Assembly (NCBI RefSeq): GCF_014640535.1
Contig: NZ_BMHD01000002.1
Coordinates: forward strand, 114,842 to 178,841
Direction of reading: 5' to 3'
Length of the DNA: 64,000 nt
Origin: Cnuibacter physcomitrellae
Lineage (GTDB): Bacteria; Actinomycetota; Actinomycetes; Actinomycetales; Microbacteriaceae
The position numbers were made by a program, and so were the translations under genes. Below are positions 48,574-56,502 of this stretch, piece after piece; the stretch's first letter is position 1, and the number at the start of each line of letters is the position of its first letter. Below the pieces are notes generated by a model, which did no database searches, was not told where the DNA came from, and saw only the letters and a list, made by a program, of their open reading frames with translations.

Positions 48574-49242
48574 TCAGTACCAGCCGCGCTCCTCCGACGA
48601 GGCCCACGCCTCGCAGGGGGTGCCGTACCGGCCGCTGATGTAGGACAGGCCCCAGGCGATCTGCGTGGCGGGATTGGTCTGCCAGTCGTCGCCGAACGCG
48701 GCCATCTTGCTGCCCGGGAGGGCCTGGGGGATGCCGTAGGCGCCACTCGAGGTGTTCTCGGCCGAGGGGTTCCAGCCCGACTCCCGGTTCCAGAGCGCGA
48801 GCAGGTAGTAGTACTCCTGAACGTCCCAGCCGTGGGCGAGCACGGCCTGATATCCCGCATCCTTCGGCGTGCCGGGCTCGGGCGGGCCGGGCTGCGGGAC
48901 CGAGAGGGCACGGCAGTCGGCCGGTGCGCCACCGGACCCGGTGGAGGACGAGGAGCCGGAACCGCTCGTCACCGCCACCGGCGCGACCACGGGCTCGGGG
49001 GCCGGGGGCTCGGTGACCTGGTATCCGTCGCGCGACACGGTCGAGGAGGCGGATCCGCTCGTCGCGAGGGACTGCGACGCCGAGCTGCCGACGGCGTTGT
49101 CGGGGGCGTAGTAGGCGGCGTTGGCGAGGGATGCGGTGCGCGGCTGCAGCGCGAAGAGCCCGACGAAGGCGGCGGCGACGCCGAAGGCCACCACCTGCAG
49201 TCCGATCCTCACACCCGGATGCACGTCACGCTTGAGCGACAC
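48574..49242 (-). CDS. Secreted transglycosylase-like protein (tandem paralogue 1)
   Basis: A 222-residue protein. A basic N-terminus and one hydrophobic helix (residues about 12-30) act as signal anchor; a Ser/Gly/Pro-rich linker follows; residues about 135-222 are an SLT/APF-like muralytic domain: YYLLALWNRESGWNPSAEN (Glu in RESGW as the presumed catalytic acid), GAYGIPQALPGSKMA, WQTNPATQIAWGLSYISGRYG and a C-terminal GWY. It probably cleaves peptidoglycan. GTG 49242 lies 1 bp after the stop of its paralogue (TGACGTG), so both are one transcript. Two cysteines may form a disulfide. Confidence 0.88.
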   Translation of the reverse strand: MSLKRDVHPGVRIGLQVVAFGVAAAFVGLFALQPRTASLANAAYYAPDNAVGSSASQSLATSGSASSTVSRDGYQVTEPPAPEPVVAPVAVTSGSGSSSSTGSGGAPADCRALSVPQPGPPEPGTPKDAGYQAVLAHGWDVQEYYYLLALWNRESGWNPSAENTSSGAYGIPQALPGSKMAAFGDDWQTNPATQIAWGLSYISGRYGTPCEAWASSEERGWY

Positions 49243-49243
49243 G

Positions 49244-50023
49244 TCAGTACCATCCCGAGGCGTCGGAGTGCGCGAGAGCGCTGATCGGGTCGCCGTAGGC
49301 GCCCGCGATGTAGTTGAGGCCCCACGTGATCTGCGTGGCGGGGTTGGTCTGCCAGTCGGCGCCTGCCGAGGCCATCTTGCTGCCGGGCAGCGCCTGGGGG
49401 ATGCCGTAGGCGCAGCTGGACTTGTTGAGGGCGTTGAGGCGCCAGCCCGACTCGCGTGACCACAGCGCCACGAGCGCGTCGTACTGCGCGCCGGTCCACC
49501 CGCGAGCGGCCGCGAGCTCGAGCGCGATCGCCTTCGCACCCTCGGGGTCGGCCGTCACGTCGGGGGTGGGGCAGGACGAGTCGCTGCTCGCGGAGCCGCT
49601 GGAGGACCCCGTGGTGGGCGTGGAGGCCACGACGGGCGGCGGAGGCGGAGGCGCGACGACGCTGTAGGCGTCGCGCGAGACGCTGGCACCGGCCGCGCTG
49701 TCGACGGCGATCACCTGCCCGTCGGGGGTGTAGTCGGCGAACGTGCCCTGGAACTGGGTCGCCGACGCCACCGTGTTGGGACCGGAGACGAAGACGAAGG
49801 CGCACGCGGCGACGGCCGAGAGACCCACCACCTGCAGACCGACCCGCTGCGCGGTCGACCGTCTGGAGGGCCGACGCGTCGTCACCGGGGCCGGAGCCGC
49901 CGCTGCCCTGGCCGACACCGTGGTCGAGCCCGGTCGAGCGGCCGTCGCGGTGGTTCGGTGAGCGGCGCCGCCTCGTCCCGGACGGGACGTGGAGCGTGCG
50001 TCTTCCAGTCCATGCTTTCCCAC
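49244..50023 (-). CDS. Secreted transglycosylase-like protein (tandem paralogue 2)
   Basis: A 259-residue paralogue of the preceding protein. It has a 55-residue Thr/Arg-rich cytoplasmic N-terminus, one TM helix (VGLQVVGLSAVAACAFVFV), a proline linker (VVAPPPPPPVVA) and the same catalytic domain: YDALVALWSRESGWRLNALN, CAYGIPQALPGSKMA, WQTNPATQITWGLNYIAGAYG and the ending ASGWY. The conserved Glu is present in RESGW. GTG 50023 lies a few bases after the predicted transcription start of a TAGGAT promoter, so the message is nearly leaderless. The pair probably arose by tandem duplication. Confidence 0.88.
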   Translation of the reverse strand: MGKHGLEDARSTSRPGRGGAAHRTTATAARPGSTTVSARAAAAPAPVTTRRPSRRSTAQRVGLQVVGLSAVAACAFVFVSGPNTVASATQFQGTFADYTPDGQVIAVDSAAGASVSRDAYSVVAPPPPPPVVASTPTTGSSSGSASSDSSCPTPDVTADPEGAKAIALELAAARGWTGAQYDALVALWSRESGWRLNALNKSSCAYGIPQALPGSKMASAGADWQTNPATQITWGLNYIAGAYGDPISALAHSDASGWY

Positions 50024-50032
50024 GATCGGACA

Positions 50033-50038
50033 ATCCTA
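50033..50038 (-). promoter_or_regulatory. Candidate -10 (TAGGAT) for the tandem transglycosylase-like genes
   Basis: TAGGAT on the minus strand ends 10 bp before the GTG at 50023, predicting almost no leader. There is no ribosome site upstream of GTG except GGGAAAG after it. Confidence 0.45.
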
Positions 50039-50075
50039 GCTCACGAGGCCGACCCTGGCCCAGCCCGCGTCCAGG

Positions 50076-51722
50076 CTACGAGGTACGGGCAGCGCGGCGC
50101 GCGGCCTGCTCCACCGGGTCGGGCACGGGAAGCGACTCGAGCAGGCGCTTCGTGTACTCGTGCTGCGGCGAGCCGAGAACCTCGGCGGCATCGCCCTCCT
50201 CGACGAGCTTCCCGTGATACAGCACCGCGATGCGGTCGGCGAGGAGGTCGACGACGGCGAGGTCGTGGCTGATGAACAGGCAGGCGAAGCCGAGGCTCGA
50301 CTGGAGCTCGGCGAACAGCTCCAGCACACGGGCCTGCACCGACACGTCGAGGGCCGAGGTCGGCTCGTCGGCGATCACGAGCTTGGGCTCGAGCGCGAGC
50401 GCACGCGCCAGGCTCACCCGTTGGCGCTGGCCGCCCGACAGCTCGTGCGGGAACCGGTCCCCGTACGCGCGGGGCAGTTGCACGGCCTCGAGCAGCTCGT
50501 CCACGCGAGGCCTCGCCTGCGCCGTCGATCGCGCCCTTCCGTGGATGACCAGGGGCTCGGCGACCGCATCCGCGATCGTCAGCAGCGGGTTGAAGCTGGC
50601 CGCCGGATCCTGGAACACGAAGCCGATGTCGGCGCGCAGCGGCTTGAAGGCGCGCTCGGAGAAGCCCACCATCTCCGTCCCGAGGACCTTCAGGGATCCC
50701 CCGGTCGCTCGGGTCAGTCCGCCGATCGCGCGACCGATCGTGGTCTTGCCCGAGCCGCTCTCGCCGACGAGGCCGAGCACCTCACCGGGGGCGATGCGGA
50801 ACGAGACCCCGTCCACGGCGCGGAACGCCCTGCGTCCGAAGCGGCCGGCGTATTCGATCTCCACCCGATCGGCCTCCACGACCGGGGTCGCGCTGCTCAC
50901 CGCGCGGCGGCGTTCCTGGGTGCGAGCGCCGACCCGGGGCACGGCGGCGAGCAGCGCCTTCGTGTAGTCCGCCTGCGGCGACGCGAACAAGGTCCGCACG
51001 TCCGCCTGCTCGACCACCTCGCCGTCGTACATGACCGCCACCCGGTCGGCCAGGTCGGCGACCACACCCATGTTGTGCGTGATCAGGACGATCGCCGTGC
51101 CGAGCTCATCGCGGAGCCGGCGCAGCAGGTCGAGGATCTCGGCCTGCACGGTGACGTCGAGCGCCGTCGTCGGCTCGTCGGCGACGATCAGCCCCGGACG
51201 CTGCACGAGCGCGCACGCGATCACGATGCGCTGCTTCTGGCCGCCGGAGAACTGGTGCGGGTAGTGGTCGACGCGGGTCTCCGGATCCGGGATGCCGACG
51301 ACACGCAGGATGTCGATCGCCCTCCGCTTCGCCTCGGCGCGCGAGAGGCGACCGTGGGCGCGGAGGCCCTCCGCGATCTGCCAGCCGACGGTGTACACGG
51401 GGTTCAGCGCCGTGGAGGGCTCCTGGAACACCATGGACACATCGCGGCCGCGGAGCTCCCTGAGCCGGCTGCCGGTCACCGCCACGACGTCGACGGAGCC
51501 GTCGGAGGCGGTGCTGAGGACCACGGCGCCGGACACGGCGGCCGTCTCCGGGAGGAGGCCCAGCATCGTGCGCGCCGTCACGGTCTTGCCGCTGCCCGAC
51601 TCGCCCACGATGGCGAGCACCTCGCCGCTCTCGACGGCGAGCGAGACCCCGTGGACGGCGCGGACCTCTCTCGATCCACCACGGAACGTGACCCGGAGGT
51701 CCTTCACGTCGACGACGCTCAT
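50076..51722 (-). CDS. Dipeptide/oligopeptide ABC importer ATPase, two fused domains (DppD-DppF)
   Basis: A 548-residue protein with two ABC domains. Domain 1: GESGSGKT near residue 40, FSGGQKQR, LIVADEPTTALDVT. Domain 2: GESGSGKT near residue 325, LSGGQRQR, LVIADEPTSALDVS. After each domain the C-terminal stretches SPQADYTKALLAAVPR and SPQHEYTKRLLESLPVP are the (oligo)peptide-transporter hallmark. Separate DppD and DppF are usual; here they are fused. ATG 51722 overlaps the permease stop (ATGA). It energises import with the two permeases and the lipoprotein upstream. Confidence 0.94.
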   Translation of the reverse strand: MSVVDVKDLRVTFRGGSREVRAVHGVSLAVESGEVLAIVGESGSGKTVTARTMLGLLPETAAVSGAVVLSTASDGSVDVVAVTGSRLRELRGRDVSMVFQEPSTALNPVYTVGWQIAEGLRAHGRLSRAEAKRRAIDILRVVGIPDPETRVDHYPHQFSGGQKQRIVIACALVQRPGLIVADEPTTALDVTVQAEILDLLRRLRDELGTAIVLITHNMGVVADLADRVAVMYDGEVVEQADVRTLFASPQADYTKALLAAVPRVGARTQERRRAVSSATPVVEADRVEIEYAGRFGRRAFRAVDGVSFRIAPGEVLGLVGESGSGKTTIGRAIGGLTRATGGSLKVLGTEMVGFSERAFKPLRADIGFVFQDPAASFNPLLTIADAVAEPLVIHGRARSTAQARPRVDELLEAVQLPRAYGDRFPHELSGGQRQRVSLARALALEPKLVIADEPTSALDVSVQARVLELFAELQSSLGFACLFISHDLAVVDLLADRIAVLYHGKLVEEGDAAEVLGSPQHEYTKRLLESLPVPDPVEQAARRAARTS

Positions 51723-52801
51723 GCGCCTGCCTCCTTCGTGTCGGCCGCACCGGTGGCCATCGTGGCGTCGGAGCTCGACGCGGCGGCGGATCCGGCGGAA
51801 CGGTCATGGCGCCGGGAGCGTCTCGACGCCCGCCGACCCCGCAGGCGCGGATCGGACAGGTCGTTCATGCTCTCCCCCACCAGCGTGATGCCCAGCACGG
51901 AGACGACGATCGCCAGTCCCGGGTAGAGCGCCGTCCACCAGATGCCGCTCGTCACGTCGGACAGCGCCTTGTTGAGGTCGTAGCCCCACTCGGCCGCGGC
52001 CGTGGGCTCGATGCCGAAGCCGAGGAAGCCCAGACCGGCGAGCGTGAGGATCGCCTCCGACGAGTTCAGCGTGAACAGCACGGGGAGCGTGCGCGTGGCG
52101 TTCCGCAGGACGTGGCGGAACATGATCCGCGGGGCCGAGGCGCCCAGCATCCGCGCCGACTCCACGTACGGCTCGGCCTTGATGCGCATGGTCTCGGCAC
52201 GGATCACGCGGTAGTACTGCGGGATGTAGATCACCGTGATCGACAGGGCCGCCGCGGTGATCCCGCCCCAGAGGCTGGACTGGCCGCCGCTGATCACGAT
52301 GGAGAGCACGATGGCGAGGAGCAGCGAGGGGAACGCGTAGATCGCGTCCCCGATCACGACCAGGACCCGGTCGAGCCACCCGCCGATGTAGCCGGACACG
52401 AGGCCCAGCAGGATCCCGATGACGATCGAGAACACCACGGCCATGACGATCACGAGGAGCGCCGTCTGCGCTCCCCAGATCACCCGGGAGAGCACGTCGT
52501 AGCCGCCCACGGTGGTCCCCATCGGGTGCGCCGCGCTCGGCGGCTGCTGCGCGCCGAAGGCGCCGTCGGCGTCGCGGAGCTGCGCGAAGCCGAACGGGGC
52601 CAGGAGCGGCGCGAAGATCGCCATGAGCACGAAGATCGCGGTGATCACGAGACCCGCGATCAGCATCCCGCGCTGCAGGCCCGAGCTCTGCCGGAGCTGC
52701 TTGATCACGGGGATGCGGTGCCACAGGTCGGGCCGCTCCGGAACGGCGGCCGAGATCGGCTCGGGCTTCATCAGGTCTGCGCCTGCGGAGTCGAAGCTCA
52801 T
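51719..52801 (-). CDS. Dipeptide/oligopeptide ABC importer permease (DppC/OppC-like)
   Basis: A 360-residue membrane protein. Cytoplasmic N-terminus of about 40 residues, six hydrophobic helices, and the binding-protein-dependent transport (EAA) loop MRIKAEPYVESARMLGASAPRIMFRHVLRN, which contacts the ATPase. PMGTTVGGYDVLSRVIWGAQTALL is typical of DppC. A basic C-terminal tail (LRGRRASRRSRRHDR) and an Ala-rich end follow. ATG 52801 is 1 bp after the DppB-like stop region, so it is translationally linked. The substrate is probably a peptide; nickel or other oligomers cannot be excluded. Confidence 0.93.
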   Translation of the reverse strand: MSFDSAGADLMKPEPISAAVPERPDLWHRIPVIKQLRQSSGLQRGMLIAGLVITAIFVLMAIFAPLLAPFGFAQLRDADGAFGAQQPPSAAHPMGTTVGGYDVLSRVIWGAQTALLVIVMAVVFSIVIGILLGLVSGYIGGWLDRVLVVIGDAIYAFPSLLLAIVLSIVISGGQSSLWGGITAAALSITVIYIPQYYRVIRAETMRIKAEPYVESARMLGASAPRIMFRHVLRNATRTLPVLFTLNSSEAILTLAGLGFLGFGIEPTAAAEWGYDLNKALSDVTSGIWWTALYPGLAIVVSVLGITLVGESMNDLSDPRLRGRRASRRSRRHDRSAGSAAASSSDATMATGAADTKEAGA

Positions 52802-52802
52802 G

Positions 52803-53888
52803 TCAGTACCTCACCCTCGGGTCGATGAGCGCGGCGAGGACGTCGACGATGAAGTTCGTCACCGCGACGATGACCGCGAGGAGGGCGACGATGCCCTGCA
52901 CGGCGACGAAGTCCCGGGCGGCGAGATAGGCGGCGAGCTGGAACCCGAGCCCCTTCCACTCGAACGTCGTCTCGGTGAGCACGGCCCCGCCGAGGAGCAG
53001 GGCGATCTGCAGGCCGATGACGGTGATGATCGGGATGAGCGCCGGCTTGTAGGCGTGCTTGCGCACGAGCCGCGCCTCCGAGACGCCGCGGGAGCGCGCC
53101 GCCTCGACGTAGTCGGTGGACAGCGTGCCGATCACGTTCGTCCTGACCAGACGGAGGAAGACCCCCGCCGTGAGGAGCCCGAGGGCGATGCCTGGGAGCA
53201 CGGCGTGGGCGAGGACGTCGCCGATCGCGGCGGAGCTGCCCGAGGCGATGGCGTCGATGAGGTAGATGCCGGTGTGCACGTCGGCGGTCTGCATCGCCAG
53301 CTCGGTCCTCGTCGACGCTCGACCGGCGACGGGGAGCCAGCCCAGCCAGACCGAGAAGACGAGCTTCAGGAGCATGCCGGCGAAGAAGACCGGGGTGGCG
53401 TAGCAGAGGATCGCGAAGATGCGGAGCACCGCATCCGGCAGCCGGTCGCGGAAGTAGGCGGCGAGCATGCCCAGCGGGATGCCCACGATGAACGCGACGA
53501 TGAGCGCGTAGAAGGCCAGCTCGAGCGTGGCGCCGCCGTAGGTGAGCAGCACCTCGGTGACGGGCCGGTTGTCGGAGATCGTGTTCCCGAAGTTGCCGGT
53601 GAACACCTGCCCGAGGTACTCGACGTACTGCACGAGCACCGGACGGTCGTACCCGGCCGCGTGGATGCGCTCCTGCAGCTGATCCGCGGTGAGCCGGCCG
53701 CCCTGGGCGGCGGTGATCGGATCGCCGATCGTGCGCATCAGCAGGAACACGAGGGTGACCAGGATGAAGATGGTCGGGAAGATCAGGAGGAAGCGGACCA
53801 GGATGTAGCGGCCGAGGCCGCCGTCGGCGCTCCTGGGCCGGGGTGCGACCACCGACGGCGCGTCGGTGGGGAGCATGCTGGTGGTCAT
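52803..53888 (-). CDS. Dipeptide/oligopeptide ABC importer permease (DppB/OppB-like)
   Basis: A 361-residue permease. LGRYILVRFLLIFPTIFILVTLVFLLMRTIGDP is the DppB first helix; VEYLGQVFTGNFGNTISDNRPV and the periplasmic region follow; the EAA loop TDYVEAARSRGVSEARLVRKHAYKPALIPIITV lies near residue 280, and LIDPRVRY ends it, the usual DppB ending. I used ATG 53888; the in-frame TTG 53897 is possible, and neither has a clear ribosome site. Separated from the lipoprotein gene by two hairpins. Confidence 0.93.
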   Translation of the reverse strand: MTTSMLPTDAPSVVAPRPRSADGGLGRYILVRFLLIFPTIFILVTLVFLLMRTIGDPITAAQGGRLTADQLQERIHAAGYDRPVLVQYVEYLGQVFTGNFGNTISDNRPVTEVLLTYGGATLELAFYALIVAFIVGIPLGMLAAYFRDRLPDAVLRIFAILCYATPVFFAGMLLKLVFSVWLGWLPVAGRASTRTELAMQTADVHTGIYLIDAIASGSSAAIGDVLAHAVLPGIALGLLTAGVFLRLVRTNVIGTLSTDYVEAARSRGVSEARLVRKHAYKPALIPIITVIGLQIALLLGGAVLTETTFEWKGLGFQLAAYLAARDFVAVQGIVALLAVIVAVTNFIVDVLAALIDPRVRY

Positions 53889-53943
53889 CGGGGCCAATCG
53901 TCGAAGGAGCCGTGCTCGTCGAGCGGGCTCTGCGGGGCGTGAG

Positions 53944-53981
53944 GCACGGGAGCCGACCGGAGGGACCGGTCGCTCCCGTGC
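53944..53981 (-). terminator. Hairpin 2 between substrate-binding lipoprotein and permease genes
   Basis: GCACGGGAGC-CGACCGG and CCGGTCG-CTCCCGTGC form a 16-bp stem with one unpaired base and a 4-5 nt loop. It could attenuate read-through from the lipoprotein gene into the permease genes, or stabilise the upstream mRNA. Confidence 0.55.
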
Positions 53982-53994
53982 GCTCTGCGAACCC

Positions 53995-54035
53995 GACGCG
54001 CAGGAGCGACCGGCGACCGGCCGCCCCTGTGCGTC
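53995..54035 (-). terminator. Hairpin 1 after the substrate-binding lipoprotein gene
   Basis: GACGCGCAGG pairs with CCTGTGCGTC (one G-T), enclosing a CGACCGG/CCGGCCG inner stem. A third short hairpin (GGGCTGAC/GTCAGCCC, 54039-54065) overlaps the lipoprotein stop codon. Together they fill the 170-bp gap to the DppB-like start. Confidence 0.5.
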
Positions 54036-54058
54036 GGTGGGCTGACTCTACGGGAGCG

Positions 54059-55687
54059 TCAGCCCTTGGTCAGCGGCGCGTAGCGGAACTTGAACGACGC
54101 GTCGAGCGTGACGCCGCCGATGTCCGTCCCGGCCACGGCCACCTGCGCGCCCTGCAGGTACGGGACGGTCGACAGGTCGCCCGCCTCGAGCTGCTGGATC
54201 TGCTCGATGAGCTTCGTGCGCTCGGCGGCGTCGGGGGTCGACGCCTGCTGCAGGATGAGGTCGTTCACCTGCTGGTTCGAGTAGTGGTTCGACAGGAAGT
54301 TCTCGGTGAGGAAGAACGGCGTGAGGTAGTTGTCCGCGTCCGAGTAGTCGGGGAACCAGCCGAGCTGGTACGCCGGGTAGAGGTCGGCGGTGCGGTCCTT
54401 CGCGTACTGCACCCACTCCGTGGACTGGAGGTTCACGGTGAACAGGCCCGACGCCTCGAGCTGGTCCTTGATCAGCGCGTACTCGTCGCCCGAGGAGGGA
54501 CCGTAGTGGTCGGGGCTGTACTGCAGGTTGAGCGTGATGGGCTCGGTGACGCCGGCCGCGGCGAGGGTCTGCTTCGCCTTGTCGACCGAGGGTCCGCCGT
54601 TGCCGTCGCCGTAGGTCTCCTTGAGCACCTCGGTCGAGCCGGTGAGGCCCGCGGGGACGAAGGAGTACAGCGGGGTGTAGGTGCCCTTGTAGACCTGCTC
54701 GGCGATCTCGTCGCGGTCGATCAGGTCGGCCACCGCCTGACGGACCGCGAGGGCCTTGGCGGGGTCCGCCTCCGGCGTGGTCGCGCCGAACGGCTGGGTG
54801 TCGAAGTTGAAGACGATGTAGCGGATCTCGCCGCCCGGGCCGTCGTAGACCTTCACCTTGTCGTTGCCCTGGAGGTCCTCGACGTCGGTCGCGGAGAGGC
54901 TCCGGAACGCCACGTCGATGTTGCCCTCCTGCACGTCGAGCTTCAGGTTCGACGAGTCGGCGTAGTACTTGACGTTGATCGGCGAGGCCGCGGGGTCCAG
55001 CAGACCCTGGTAGTCGGCGTAGGGCTCGTACGAGATCAGGTTGTTGAAGTCGTAGCTCGAGATCGTGTACTGGCCGGCGAAGGCGTCACCGTCCACGATC
55101 TCGGTGTCGGGGGTCACGGCGTCGGCCGAGAAGACCTCCTCGTCGACGATCGGGCCGGCCGGGCTCGACAGGATCTGCGGGAAGACCTGGTCGTCCGGGC
55201 TCTTGAGGGTGAAGACCACGGTGGTGTCGTCGGGGGTGGCGACGGAGTCGAGGTTGTAGAGCAGCGACGACGGACCGTTCGGGTCGGCGATCTTCAGCTG
55301 GCGGTCGAAGGAGAACTTCACGTCGGAGGAGGTGAGGTCGTGGCCGTTGGCCCACTTCAGTCCGGGCTTGAGCTTCACCGTGTACTCGGTCGGAGCGGTG
55401 AACTCGGCACTCTCGGCGATGTCGGGCTCGACGTCCGGGCTGCCGTACGGCGTGTTCATGAGGAACGGGAAGACCTGGTTCATCACGGCGAACGAGCCGT
55501 TGTCGTACGAGCCGGCCGGGTCGAGGGTCGTGACCTTGTCGGTGGTGCCGACGATGATCGTCTCGCCGGACCCGTTGGTCGACTCCGCGGAGCCGCCGTT
55601 CGAGCAGCCTGCGAGGACGAGCGAGAACGCGACGCCTCCCGCGGCGACGACGAGCGCGCGGCGGGCGATCGTGGAAGCGGATGTCAT
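54059..55687 (-). CDS. Peptide-type ABC importer substrate-binding lipoprotein
   Basis: A 542-residue family-5 extracellular solute-binding protein. Signal peptide residues 1-27 with lipobox LVLAGC (Cys28), then a Ser/Gly-rich linker. TLDPAGSYDNGSFAVMNQVFPFLM, VKLKPGLKWANGHDLTSSDVKFSFDR and VFNFDTQPFG...ALAVRQAVADLIDRDEIAEQVYKG are SBP_bac_5 hallmarks. The start was set at ATG 55687: AGGAGG lies 10 nt upstream; ATG 55696 is only 1 nt from the SD. First gene of the importer operon; the hairpins downstream may make it more abundant than the permeases. Confidence 0.94.
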   Translation of the reverse strand: MTSASTIARRALVVAAGGVAFSLVLAGCSNGGSAESTNGSGETIIVGTTDKVTTLDPAGSYDNGSFAVMNQVFPFLMNTPYGSPDVEPDIAESAEFTAPTEYTVKLKPGLKWANGHDLTSSDVKFSFDRQLKIADPNGPSSLLYNLDSVATPDDTTVVFTLKSPDDQVFPQILSSPAGPIVDEEVFSADAVTPDTEIVDGDAFAGQYTISSYDFNNLISYEPYADYQGLLDPAASPINVKYYADSSNLKLDVQEGNIDVAFRSLSATDVEDLQGNDKVKVYDGPGGEIRYIVFNFDTQPFGATTPEADPAKALAVRQAVADLIDRDEIAEQVYKGTYTPLYSFVPAGLTGSTEVLKETYGDGNGGPSVDKAKQTLAAAGVTEPITLNLQYSPDHYGPSSGDEYALIKDQLEASGLFTVNLQSTEWVQYAKDRTADLYPAYQLGWFPDYSDADNYLTPFFLTENFLSNHYSNQQVNDLILQQASTPDAAERTKLIEQIQQLEAGDLSTVPYLQGAQVAVAGTDIGGVTLDASFKFRYAPLTKG

Positions 55688-55889
55688 ATCCGTCATACCT
55701 CCTGAAGGGTTCGCGCGCCGCGACGATGCGACCACGGCACGCGCGTGCTGTGTGCTTAGGAGATACATAGGACCATGGCCACCGAACGGGGGCAAAACCG
55801 CGTAGGGATTTCTTTACGCGATCGAAACACCGACGCGCGAGATCCGCGCTCCACGCGCATCCGTTGCGCGGGTGTGGAGGAATCCGGCG

Positions 55890-56444
55890 TCAGCGGACGG
55901 CGAGCATCACGTCGACCACGGCGTCGAGGAGCGCGTCGACCTGCGCCTCGTCGTAGCCGCCCCGCTTGGAGCGGAAGGTGATCGTGCGGACGTCGGTCAC
56001 CGACAGGTCCGCGCCGGCGCGGAAGTACTGCACGAGGTGGTACGCGAAGGCGTCGACGTCCTTCGGGTGGTAGCCGATGCGGAGGAAGCCCGCGCGGGTG
56101 AACTTCTGGCCGTCGGGCCGCTCGATCCGGTTGAGGATCTCCCGCGCCCGCGATCTCGCGTTCGCGAACCAGGCCTCGTCGCCGGCCTTCGTCCACGCCT
56201 GGTCGCGCTCGCGCAGCGCGAAGGCGTCCTCGAGGCGTTCGAGGGCCGCGTCGACGGCGGGAGGGAAGTACCCGCCCTTGCGCATGGTGAAGGCCGTCCG
56301 GCGCACGAGGTCGCTGGAGATGGCCGGGCCGCCCCCGGAGGCGCGGGTGTCGTACGCCTCCCGCGCGCGGGCGAGGAACTCGTCGACCTCGTCGGTGTCG
56401 TATCCGAGCTTGGAGCCTCTGGTATGCGGGAAGGGGCTGCTCAC
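55890..56444 (-). CDS. DivIVA-domain protein with an internal duplication
   Basis: A 184-residue protein containing four copies of GYxxxxVDxxL at residues 14-24, 58-68, 124-134 and 163-173. They form two similar halves: half 1 has GYDTDEVDEFL then RRTAFTMRKGGYFPPAVDAAL; half 2 has GYHPKDVDAFA then RTITFRSKRGGYDEAQVDALL. The single motif resembles the N-terminal membrane-binding part of DivIVA/Wag31. No long coiled coil follows, unlike true DivIVA, so a polar-growth scaffold is unlikely; the role is unknown. GTG 56444; no strong ribosome site. It lies just downstream of cdsA. Confidence 0.82.
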   Translation of the reverse strand: MSSPFPHTRGSKLGYDTDEVDEFLARAREAYDTRASGGGPAISSDLVRRTAFTMRKGGYFPPAVDAALERLEDAFALRERDQAWTKAGDEAWFANARSRAREILNRIERPDGQKFTRAGFLRIGYHPKDVDAFAYHLVQYFRAGADLSVTDVRTITFRSKRGGYDEAQVDALLDAVVDVMLAVR

Positions 56445-56502
56445 GGCTCTATTGTGCCATTCGCGACGAACGGATCCTGAGCATCCCCCAGCCGCTCTCG
56501 TC

